Positions 7,264 through 13,995 of a stretch of DNA of 17,308 bases are shown one piece after another. The notes beneath the pieces were generated by a model. That model searched no databases, had not been told where the DNA came from, and saw only the letters and a list, made by a program, of their open reading frames with translations. Origin of the DNA: CAZGOM01 sp964542875 (lineage in GTDB: Bacteria > Planctomycetota > Phycisphaerae > Phycisphaerales > Phycisphaeraceae); assembly GCA_964542875.1 (NCBI GenBank), contig CAZIWA010000119.1, positions 1 to 17,308 on the forward strand. The letters are read 5' to 3'. The position numbers were made by a program, and so were the translations under genes. Every line of letters starts with the position of its first letter. The stretch's first letter is position 1.

Positions 7264-9123
7264 ATGGAATTCTGGCTCTTCGATCAAAGCACCAACACCC
7301 GGCAGACCATCAATATCGAGTCTGACCCGATCCTCATCGGGCGAGACTCCGACTGCCACATCGTGCTCAAGGGTGCCTTCATCGGCAAAAAGCACGCCAA
7401 GATCTATCGCAAGGGCAACATGCTGATGCTCGAGAATCTCTCTCGAAGCATCACCCGCGTCGCCAACAAAGAAGTCCCCATGGGCAAGCCCATCCGGATC
7501 GACTTCGGCGACGAACTCCAGATCGCCCAGTATTCCATCGCCATGATCAGGCCCGGCGCCCGCGGCAAGAAAAACACCGACAAGACCGAGCTCCAGCGTC
7601 AGCTCATGCAGTTTGAGCAGTCCGTCCACGCCGACCTCCTTGAACGCCTGAACCTCCGCGTCACCGGCAGCTTCAACAAAAACGACGCCAACTTCGTCAC
7701 TCAGATCATCTTCACCCTTGAATCCCTGCTGGAAAAGCGCGTCGCCGAGCTTGATGAAACCATCATCGAACACGCCGTCCACCAGCACCTCCACCGGGCC
7801 ATCGTGGGCGAAGTCGTCCGCCAGAGCCAGGGCAAAGTCCAGACCGAATACCTCAACGCCGACGAACGCCTGATGGACCCCCAGCGGGAAAAAGCCATCG
7901 CCGATCTTGTCGCCTCCTTCATCGACATGATGCCCCTCCTCTTTGAACCTAACAGCGTCAATGAGGACCTGGCCATCGCCGAGGAATCCTTCGAAGAGCT
8001 CCTCCCGCAGAACTACGGCAACATCCCCCGGGAGCTCCGCCGGTACATGGTCCGTCGGTCGCTCGCCAAAGACCTTCAGGACATCATGTTCGGCCTGGGG
8101 CCCATCCAGGACCTTCTGGAAATGGCCAACGTCTCGGAAATCATGGTCGTCGGCCGTGACCGGATCTACATCGAAAAGAACGGTGTCATCCAGGCCACCT
8201 CCCGCACCTTCTTCTCCGATGAAATCCTCCTCTCCATCATCGAACGCATCCTCACCCCCGTCGGCCGGCGCGTGGACCACTCCACCCCCCTGGTCGATGC
8301 GCGCCTGCTTGATGGCAGCCGTGTCAACGTCATCATCTCCCCGCTGAGCCTGGTGGGCCCCTGCCTCACCATTCGTAAATTCAGCTGGATCCCCTTCACC
8401 ATCGACGACCTCATCGAACGCGGTTCCCTCAGCGCTCAGTGCGCCCAGTTTCTCCAGGGCTGCGTCATCGGCCGGAAAAACATCGTCATCTCAGGCGGCA
8501 CCGGTTCAGGTAAAACCACCCTGCTCAACACCCTCTCCTCCTTCGCCCGGCCCAACGAACGCATCATCACCATCGAAGAATCCGCGGAACTGCGCCTCCC
8601 TCAGCCTCACGTCGTCGGCCTCGAAGGACGGCCCGCCAACGTCGAAGGCCGCGGCGCCTACACCATCAAGGAACTCGTCAAAAACGCCCTGCGTATGCGC
8701 CCCGACCGCATCATCATCGGTGAAGTCCGCGGCCCCGAGGCCATGGACATGCTCCAGGCCATGAACACCGGCCACGACGGCTCCCTCTCCACCCTCCACG
8801 CCAACACCCCCGTCGACGCATGCCACCGCCTGGAAACCCTCGTCCTCATGGCGGTTGAAATGCCCATCCGGGCCATTCGTGAACAGATCGTCACCGCCGT
8901 CGACCTCGTCGTCCAGGTCACCCGCTTCCCCAACGGCATGCGCCGAGTCACCCACATCACCGAAGTCACCGAAATCGACAAAGACAACGGCGTCGTCCGG
9001 CTGGAAGACATCTTCACCCTCAAGGATCCCGCACAGCCTCGGCTGCGCCACACCGGCTACATCCCCACCTTCACCCAGGAACTCTTGAGCAAGAACTTCA
9101 TCGACATCAACTGCTTCCTGTAA
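7264..9123 (+). CDS. cpaF: FHA domain-CpaF/TadA fusion: Tad pilus secretion ATPase
   Basis: 619 residues in two parts. Residues ~1-97 form an FHA domain: the GRDSDCHIVL loop (26-35) and KHAKI (43-47) hold the conserved Gly-Arg, Ser and His of phospho-threonine-binding FHA domains. After a linker comes a CpaF/TadA-type hexameric ATPase: N-terminal helical domain (~105-270), then the RecA-like core. Its Walker A is GGTGSGKTT (411-419), the acidic box IEESAEL (437-443), Walker B RIIIGEVRG (482-490), and the His box GHDGSLSTLHAN (503-514). All catalytic motifs are intact. The enzyme powers Flp pilus assembly from the cytoplasmic face, docking on TadB/TadC, which are encoded next. CpaF of Caulobacter lacks FHA; the fusion implies control by a Ser/Thr kinase, and such a kinase gene lies at the left edge. 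AGGAA (7249-7253) precedes the ATG by 10 nt. Confidence 0.95.
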   Translation: MEFWLFDQSTNTRQTINIESDPILIGRDSDCHIVLKGAFIGKKHAKIYRKGNMLMLENLSRSITRVANKEVPMGKPIRIDFGDELQIAQYSIAMIRPGARGKKNTDKTELQRQLMQFEQSVHADLLERLNLRVTGSFNKNDANFVTQIIFTLESLLEKRVAELDETIIEHAVHQHLHRAIVGEVVRQSQGKVQTEYLNADERLMDPQREKAIADLVASFIDMMPLLFEPNSVNEDLAIAEESFEELLPQNYGNIPRELRRYMVRRSLAKDLQDIMFGLGPIQDLLEMANVSEIMVVGRDRIYIEKNGVIQATSRTFFSDEILLSIIERILTPVGRRVDHSTPLVDARLLDGSRVNVIISPLSLVGPCLTIRKFSWIPFTIDDLIERGSLSAQCAQFLQGCVIGRKNIVISGGTGSGKTTLLNTLSSFARPNERIITIEESAELRLPQPHVVGLEGRPANVEGRGAYTIKELVKNALRMRPDRIIIGEVRGPEAMDMLQAMNTGHDGSLSTLHANTPVDACHRLETLVLMAVEMPIRAIREQIVTAVDLVVQVTRFPNGMRRVTHITEVTEIDKDNGVVRLEDIFTLKDPAQPRLRHTGYIPTFTQELLSKNFIDINCFL

Positions 9124-9160
9124 AACCCATGGCACACAACGCTCACATCCCGAATCGATC

Positions 9161-9196
9161 GCACCCCCGCCCCTGGGTGCCCGTCATCGCCACGGG
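9161..9196 (+). other. Two adjacent hairpins between cpaF and tadB
   Basis: GCACCC (9161-9166) pairs with GGGTGC (9175-9180), and CCCGT (9180-9184) pairs with ACGGG (9192-9196). They sit immediately before the tadB ribosome-binding site. They share base 9180, so they may be mutually exclusive or stacked. A role in setting tadB translation or mRNA stability relative to cpaF is possible but not shown; short GC-rich pairings can arise by chance here. Confidence 0.3.
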
Positions 9197-9211
9197 CCAA
9201 GGAGCCTGCCA

Positions 9212-10063
9212 ATGACAACCATGAACATCTGGCTCCTGGTCATCAGCCTGATCGTCTTTTGCGCGGTCTTTTTCTTCGTCAGCTTCGGCTATCACGCCAC
9301 CCTTGCGTTCGTTAAGCGCCAGGAAGCCTGGTACGACTACACCCTTAATCAAAGACTCCTGCTGGGCGTCGATCCCCGCACCTGCTTTTACATGAGTGTG
9401 CTGGGCGTCGTCATCGTCGCCAGCATGGGCTATCTCCTTTTGGACCTCCCCGGCCTGCTTATCGGCGCCATCATCGGCTTCGTCCTTCCCATCGTTTCCA
9501 TCAAGCACGCCGAAGCCAAGCGTGCCCGCAAGCTTGACGAACAGATCGTAGATGGCGTCATCACCCTTGCCTCCGGCGTGCGCGCAGGCTTGAATCTCGT
9601 GCAGTCGATGGAAAACCTTGTTGCAAACTCCTCCGGCCCCATCCGTCAGGAGTTCAACCAGCTTCTGGCCGAATACCAGATGGGCATCGACCTCAACCAG
9701 GCCATGCGCAACACCTCCAACCGCATCGGCTCCAGCAACTACCGGCTCCTCTTCACCGCTATCGAAATGCACCGGCTTCGCGGCGGCGACGCCGCGGAAA
9801 GCCTCGACCGCATCGCCGAAAGCATCCGTGAAATCCAACGCCTCGAAGGCAAGCTCGACGCCCTCACCGCCCAAGGCCGAACCCAGGCCAACATGATGGC
9901 CACCATGCCCGTCGTCATCATCGTCATCATGTATTTCATCGACTCCGAAGGCGTGTCCATGCTCTTCTCAAACCCAGGCGGGCGCATGATCCTTTTCATC
10001 GCCGCCTTCATGATCTTCATCGCCTTCATTTGGATCAGAAGAATCATGGACATCGATATCTAA
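9212..10063 (+). CDS. tadB: TadB, inner-membrane platform protein of the Flp pilus
   Basis: 283 residues, the usual TadB size. Hydrophobic segments lie at about 5-27, 58-77, 79-97, 229-244 and 258-276. Between them is a cytoplasmic T2SSF (GspF-like) helical domain (about 100-225) with VDGVITLASGVRAGLNLVQS (113-132), AMRNTSNRIGS and MHRLRGGDAAESLDRIAESI, the classic TadB motifs. With TadC it forms the membrane rotor on which the CpaF ATPase acts. AAGGAG (9199-9204) is spaced 7 nt from the ATG, the best Shine-Dalgarno in the cluster. The neighbouring tadC follows after 39 nt. No odd features were seen. Confidence 0.92.
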   Translation: MTTMNIWLLVISLIVFCAVFFFVSFGYHATLAFVKRQEAWYDYTLNQRLLLGVDPRTCFYMSVLGVVIVASMGYLLLDLPGLLIGAIIGFVLPIVSIKHAEAKRARKLDEQIVDGVITLASGVRAGLNLVQSMENLVANSSGPIRQEFNQLLAEYQMGIDLNQAMRNTSNRIGSSNYRLLFTAIEMHRLRGGDAAESLDRIAESIREIQRLEGKLDALTAQGRTQANMMATMPVVIIVIMYFIDSEGVSMLFSNPGGRMILFIAAFMIFIAFIWIRRIMDIDI

Positions 10064-10102
10064 CTCATACCCGCCTCGCCCGCTTCACTTGGAACTCTCT
10101 CT

Positions 10103-11020
10103 ATGATCATGCTGTTAGACATCTCCAACCTCGCACTGCAAGCGGGCATCTCCCTGCTCCTCTTCGCAGGTGTGGCGTTGTTTGTCTACACCCTCTTCAA
10201 AAACCCCGGCACGCCCCCCACCCCCATCGACCGGCAAATCGCCCTCGCCATGGGCAAGGGCCATCGCGCCACCCTCTTCGAACAATCCGCGCTCACTCCC
10301 TTCACCAACGCCGCTCTCCATCTGGCCCACAACATCCAGGTTCCCGCTCTGCGCGGCAAGATCAAGTCGCTTCTCAATGCCGTCGGCAACCCCAACGGCT
10401 ATAGCGTTGATGAATACATGGCGCTCATGATCCTCTCCGGCCTCGGCATGGGGTTCATCGCTGGCATCTTCCTTGGCCTCCTGGGCATGTTTGATCCCTT
10501 CGTCGCCCTTGTGGTCATCGCGATCGGCTCTTCCGTCCCATACCTGGCCCTTTCCTCCAGCGCCCACGCCCGCGTGCTGCGCATCGCCAAGCGCCTGCCC
10601 TACACGCTTGACCTCATCGCCCTCACCATGGCCTCCGGCAGCACCTTCACCGAAGCCGTCGAAACCATCATCCGTGACGAGCCCACCGACGATCTGAACC
10701 AGGAGCTCGCCGTCGTCCTTGCCGAAATCAACTTCGGCACCCCGCGCAACCAGGCCCTGGCCAACATGGCCCAGCGCATCCCGCTGGAGTCCCTCCGATC
10801 CATCATCGGAGCCATCAACCAATCCGAGCTTCTGGGTACGCCCCTCTCCACCATTCTTAAAAATCAGTCCGGCATGCTCCGGATGACGCGCAGCGTCCGC
10901 GCTGAAAAACTCTCCGCCTCGGCCAGCCTCCGGATCCTCATCCCCTCCATGCTCATCCTGCTGGCGGTCATCGTGGTCATCTTCGGGCCCGCCATCATCA
11001 AGTGGCTCTCCAACCGCTGA
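10103..11020 (+). CDS. tadC: TadC, inner-membrane platform protein of the Flp pilus
   Basis: 305 residues with hydrophobic segments at about 14-32, 107-127, 131-150 and 275-295. The T2SSF domain (about 160-270) contains LPYTLDLIALTMASGSTFTE (165-184), close to the TadC consensus 'LPDALDLLalaveaGlsf.eA', then ELAVVLAEINFGTPRNQAL and the C-terminal 'RAEKLSASASLRILIPSMLI' helix. The partner of TadB in the platform; paralogous to it. It is the last gene of the cluster: a terminator lies about 140 nt after the stop. The ATG at 10103 or a second ATG two codons later are both possible; no clear Shine-Dalgarno distinguishes them. Confidence 0.92.
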   Translation: MIMLLDISNLALQAGISLLLFAGVALFVYTLFKNPGTPPTPIDRQIALAMGKGHRATLFEQSALTPFTNAALHLAHNIQVPALRGKIKSLLNAVGNPNGYSVDEYMALMILSGLGMGFIAGIFLGLLGMFDPFVALVVIAIGSSVPYLALSSSAHARVLRIAKRLPYTLDLIALTMASGSTFTEAVETIIRDEPTDDLNQELAVVLAEINFGTPRNQALANMAQRIPLESLRSIIGAINQSELLGTPLSTILKNQSGMLRMTRSVRAEKLSASASLRILIPSMLILLAVIVVIFGPAIIKWLSNR

Positions 11021-11159
11021 TCAGATCACAATCTACCCTGGGTGATGCCATGCTCTCGTCTTCGTGCGCATGTCTTTAATTTCGCATCCCTCCGGCTAGA
11101 CCCGAGACCCGAGCCCCCAGACCCTTCTTCCTCCCCCCACTTCTCCTCACTAAAACATT

Positions 11160-11184
11160 AGCCGTTTATGGTTTACGGCTTTTC
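11160..11184 (+). terminator. Intrinsic terminator of the Tad cluster
   Basis: AGCCGT (11160-11165) and ACGGCT (11175-11180) form a 6-bp stem with a 9-nt loop, followed by TTTTC and a T-rich tract. The stem is short but its position after tadC, in the only A/T-rich stretch of the area, supports it. The 139 nt between the tadC stop and this stem hold only a small tandem GACCCGA repeat near 11099-11113. Confidence 0.55.
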
Positions 11185-11192
11185 TATTATCA

Positions 11193-11263
11193 TTTTGTTT
11201 ACACCAGCACGCACCGGTTAACTAAAAGCGTTGCTCATTCCGGTGAACCTCCCGTAAACAAAA
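11193..11263 (+). promoter_or_regulatory. Nested inverted repeats in the leader of the pectate lyase gene
   Basis: TTTTGTTTAC (11193-11202) and GTAAACAAAA (11254-11263) are a perfect 10-bp inverted repeat. Inside it, CACCGG (11212-11217) and CCGGTG (11240-11245) are a second inverted repeat with nearly the same centre. CCGGTTAAC (11214) and CCGGTGAAC (11240) are also an 8-of-9 direct repeat. The right outer arm ends 16 nt before the ATG. This could be a pair of operator half-sites (GTAAAC is a common LacI-family half-site) or an mRNA structure near the ribosome-binding site. No convincing -35/-10 pair is visible. Confidence 0.45.
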
Positions 11264-11279
11264 ACAGGCCGTGACGCCC

Positions 11280-12878
11280 ATGCAGCCAAACCCCAAAGCC
11301 CAGGAAGCCCAGCCCTACCTGACCCCCGTGGTCGCGTTCGCCAAGCGTGTGCTGGCCGACGGCAAAGACAAGTGGAATGAAACGCCGCTGCTGGCCGACG
11401 GCATCAACACCTTCACTGGCGAACCCATCCATTGGACCTGGGGCGGCAAAGACCGCGTTGTCTCCAATCTCGCCTGTCAACAAAACCTCATGCGTGTGCT
11501 CGCGGGCCTCACCCACCTCACCGGTGAACACCGCTACCGCCTTGCCGGCATCTCCGCTTCGCGCCACGCCGTGCAGAACTGCCGCGATGATCACGGCCTC
11601 CTCTACTGGGGCGGTCACGTCGCCTGGGACCTGATCAACGAAGAACACTTTGGCCACGCCGGCCCCGCCAACTTCCACCACGAACTCAAGACCAACTTCC
11701 CCGACTGGCGCTTCATGTACGAGGCCGATCCCGGCAACACCGCGCAATCCATCCGCGCCATCTGGGATGCCCAGGTCAAAGACTGGTCCTGCCTGGACCT
11801 CTCCCGCCACGGCCAATACGACCGCCCGCCACGCACCACCTCCATGTGGTCTGATGAATTTAAACCCAAGCCCAATTTCTTTGTCGGCCAGGGCCTGAGC
11901 TTCATCAACGCCGGCAGCGACCTCATCCTCGCCGCTGCGGAGCTCGCCATTTTGAATTCCGAGCCGGGCGCACGCGTCTGGTCCCGCAGGCTGGCCGAAC
12001 GTTACCTTGCCATCCGCGACCCGGAAACCGGTCTGGGCGGCTACCAGTACAGCCAAGTGGCCAAAGACCGCGCCCAGGCTCAATTTGGCCCGGAGCTTGG
12101 CGCCCTCGTCCTTGAAGGCACCATCCTGGATTCAGGCCGCACCAACAAGCGCTACGGCACCGTCGCCGTCTGCATGCTGGACCTGGGACAACGCCTCGGT
12201 GCCGGCCCCGGCGACTTTTTCACCAAGTGGGCCGTCGACGATCTGCGCGCTCACCAGAAGCACATCATCGACCCTGCCACCGGCTACTGCTTCCCCATGC
12301 TTGTCTCAGGCAAAAAACTCTCGCCCGACATCGTCAAGCGCCCCGGCTATTACCAGGCCAAGAACTTCGCCCCCTACCGTCCCGCCCCGCCTGTCATCTG
12401 GGCCTACGCCAAAGCCGCCAGGATCACCGGCGACAAGGACTTTGGCCGAACCGCCATCCGCATGCTGGTCGATAAGGGCGTATTGGGCACTGGCTCCACG
12501 CTTGAGCGCCCCGTCATGCAGCGCTGCGAAGGCGAACTTGACGGCACCTTGATCTTCATCCTGCTGGACCTTTACCGGATCGCCAACAACACGGTCTTCC
12601 TCAGCCAGGCCAAGATCATCGGCTCCAACATCATCAAGGCCCGCTTCCACCGCGATACTTTCCTGCCCAGCGCGAAGCACATCTACACATGCTTTGACTA
12701 CGTTGAGCCGCTGGCCCTCCTCCACTTGGCAGCCCACATCATGGACAAGGCGGCAGGCCTCTCTTCCTGGTCATGCGGCATGTCCGACTTCACCGCCGAA
12801 CACCCCGTCGCCATCGGCGTAAAACCCTACAACCGAATCGGCATCGACGAGCTTTTCTATTCAAAGATGAAAGCCTGA
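11280..12878 (+). CDS. Probable family PL2 pectate (exopolygalacturonate) lyase, cytoplasmic
   Basis: 532 residues from the ATG at 11280; a GTG three codons upstream (11271) is only 2 nt after the nearest AGG and is less likely. The length fits family PL2, whose characterised members (PelW type) are ~540 residues with an (alpha/alpha) barrel. From memory, Yersinia YePL2A uses His109, Glu130 and His172 to bind a transition metal and Arg171 as the base. Here YWGGH gives His113, HHEL gives Glu135 and LSRHGQYDRP gives Arg176-His177, with the same spacing within one residue. These enzymes cut oligogalacturonides by beta-elimination. No signal peptide is seen, so it should act in the cytoplasm on imported oligomers. 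No transporter or other pectin gene is adjacent. The family was recognised from motif spacing, not from a search; another (alpha/alpha)-barrel uronate enzyme is the main alternative. Confidence 0.7.
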   Translation: MQPNPKAQEAQPYLTPVVAFAKRVLADGKDKWNETPLLADGINTFTGEPIHWTWGGKDRVVSNLACQQNLMRVLAGLTHLTGEHRYRLAGISASRHAVQNCRDDHGLLYWGGHVAWDLINEEHFGHAGPANFHHELKTNFPDWRFMYEADPGNTAQSIRAIWDAQVKDWSCLDLSRHGQYDRPPRTTSMWSDEFKPKPNFFVGQGLSFINAGSDLILAAAELAILNSEPGARVWSRRLAERYLAIRDPETGLGGYQYSQVAKDRAQAQFGPELGALVLEGTILDSGRTNKRYGTVAVCMLDLGQRLGAGPGDFFTKWAVDDLRAHQKHIIDPATGYCFPMLVSGKKLSPDIVKRPGYYQAKNFAPYRPAPPVIWAYAKAARITGDKDFGRTAIRMLVDKGVLGTGSTLERPVMQRCEGELDGTLIFILLDLYRIANNTVFLSQAKIIGSNIIKARFHRDTFLPSAKHIYTCFDYVEPLALLHLAAHIMDKAAGLSSWSCGMSDFTAEHPVAIGVKPYNRIGIDELFYSKMKA

Positions 12879-12937
12879 TTCGCGTTTGACGTCCTGCTTC
12901 ACGTTCTACGTTCTTGCTTTACCCGTGCTTCTTAATC

Positions 12938-13002
12938 CGGAGCGCTGAAGGCGCGACTCTATTACAACCTGGGGTGCAGCGCTTCTGAGCGCGTAACCCC
13001 AG
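12938..13002. repeat. REP-like palindromic intergenic repeat
   Basis: A compound palindrome. GCGC-TGAAG-GCGC (12942-12954) is followed by a nested hairpin: outer CTGGGGT (12969-12975) with ACCCCAG (12996-13002), a 3x3 internal loop, and inner GCGCT (12979-12983) with AGCGC (12988-12992) around TCTG. It lies between converging genes. The form resembles dispersed extragenic palindromes common in planctomycetes and other bacteria, often mobilised by RAYT transposases; copy number cannot be seen from here. Confidence 0.55.
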
Positions 13003-13029
13003 ATAAATCTACCGATGTAAAACCTCTTA

Positions 13030-13061
13030 TTTTTCAGCGCCCTCGCATGGGCGCTGAAAAA
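13030..13061. terminator. Bidirectional intrinsic terminator between converging genes
   Basis: TTTTTCAGCGCCC (13030-13042) and GGGCGCTGAAAAA (13049-13061) form a perfect 13-bp stem with a 6-nt loop (TCGCAT). Each strand ends its stem in a run of Ts, so it can stop transcripts from the lyase gene (+) and the lipoprotein gene (-), whose stop codon is 4 nt away. Confidence 0.88.
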
Positions 13062-13065
13062 CTAC

Positions 13066-13725
13066 TTACCTTTTTTGCGACTCTTCACCAGCACTTTCAT
13101 TCCTCATCAACTCACCGATCAAGCCCTCTGTCGCCACAACAGGCTTGAGAAACACCCGCGCATGCCGGGAACCCCAATTGACCTTACATTCCCCTTGCGC
13201 ATTAAACACCTTAACGCCCGGAAAACCACCCTGATTCCATCCCCAATAATGGACCGTCGCTTCATTCACTTCCAGTGGCTCCACATATTTCACGACGGAC
13301 TCATCTACACTTTGCCCGCTTTGTCCCCCGACATACCGGGCGTGAATACTCGCTACTTGGCGAACACCTTCCTCCACTTTCACCACCCGACTCACATGCT
13401 GCTTACGTCCAAGGGTGATAAACCGATCCCTTCGCCAAAGCGCATCGTCCGCATATTCCTTCATCTCTTTTTTCTTGATCCACATCCCGGCCTTATCGGT
13501 CAAACCTATACCCATTCCAACCACCATATCTCGGTCAACGATGATCTCATCAGGTCCGTAATTGGTGATCGTCACAATCACTACTGGCTTTTCTTTTGTG
13601 CCTTCAAGGGAACACTCCAGCAGCACGCCCTCTGCAGGGACAGCCTCGCAACCCACGCTAAACACGAGCATCAATGCAACACCAAAAAACCATGAGATGT
13701 TTCGCTTGAAATTCATCAATGCCAT
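13066..13725 (-). CDS. Predicted lipoprotein of unknown function
   Basis: 219 residues. The N-terminus has the basic head and hydrophobic core of a signal peptide ending in FSVGC with Cys26, a plausible though non-ideal lipobox (Ser rather than Leu at -3). The mature part begins with a beta-rich segment (VVIVTITNYGPDEIIVDRDM, about 47-66) that resembles immunoglobulin-like domains dealing with 'relative strength' terms, but I do not recognise a family. The C-terminus is polar and charged (ESAGEESQKR). AAGGGGG precedes the ATG by about 5 nt; a second ATG three codons on is possible. Codons are noticeably more A/T-rich and less C-ending than in the Tad genes, so its history may differ. A strong terminator follows directly. 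A + strand open frame over the same bases lacks any signal or ribosome-binding site. Confidence 0.72.
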   Translation of the reverse strand: MALMNFKRNISWFFGVALMLVFSVGCEAVPAEGVLLECSLEGTKEKPVVIVTITNYGPDEIIVDRDMVVGMGIGLTDKAGMWIKKKEMKEYADDALWRRDRFITLGRKQHVSRVVKVEEGVRQVASIHARYVGGQSGQSVDESVVKYVEPLEVNEATVHYWGWNQGGFPGVKVFNAQGECKVNWGSRHARVFLKPVVATEGLIGELMRNESAGEESQKR

Positions 13726-13752
13726 AACGCCCCCTTATTCCGGTCGCTCAAT

Positions 13753-13905
13753 TCATTCACATCTCGCCTCAACCATTACGCCCCTTTCTCCATCCATGTT
13801 CAACAAATACTCCTTGCCTTCGCTCTCGCTCCCGCTAAAATTCCTCTGCACGGCCGCACCGTCGGCCGGCATTATTCCCCGATCAAGAGTCCATATGATT
13901 CGCAT
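13753..13905 (-). CDS. Possible small protein, 50 residues, upstream of the lipoprotein gene
   Basis: An open frame on the - strand starts MRIIWTLDRG and ends GVMVEARCE, with its stop 27 nt before the lipoprotein ATG, so the two could be one transcript. GGAG lies 11 nt before the ATG, a loose spacing. An in-frame stop lies a few codons upstream. The composition is unlike a random GC-rich shadow frame (GSESEGKEYLLNMDGERG), but no family is recognised and it could be a decayed gene end. The rest of 13726-13995 shows nothing else. Confidence 0.3.
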   Translation of the reverse strand: MRIIWTLDRGIMPADGAAVQRNFSGSESEGKEYLLNMDGERGVMVEARCE

Positions 13906-13995
13906 CGCCTGAACATCTCCGCGTGACTGTCACTCATCCCCGGCAGTCTGATTCCGCCCCAATTGCGGGCAGGCTTTTCTACAACGAGATTCAGC

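Noticed and set aside
7207..8280. 357-codon - strand frame opposite cpaF
   Set aside because: The + frame has intact FHA and ATPase motifs; the - frame is its complement-strand shadow with biased Asp/Gly/Val content.
2119..11020. Type II secretion system rather than Tad pilus
   Set aside because: CpaB, two separate TadB/TadC T2SSF proteins and TadE/G-like proteins are specific to Tad; there is no GspD-M set.
11099..11113. GACCCGA tandem repeat as a CRISPR or regulatory array
   Set aside because: Only two 7-bp copies without spacers; too short to support either.
13075..13695. 206-codon + strand frame over the lipoprotein gene
   Set aside because: No ribosome-binding site or recognisable domain, whereas the - frame has a signal peptide, lipobox, AAGGGGG and a terminator at its end.
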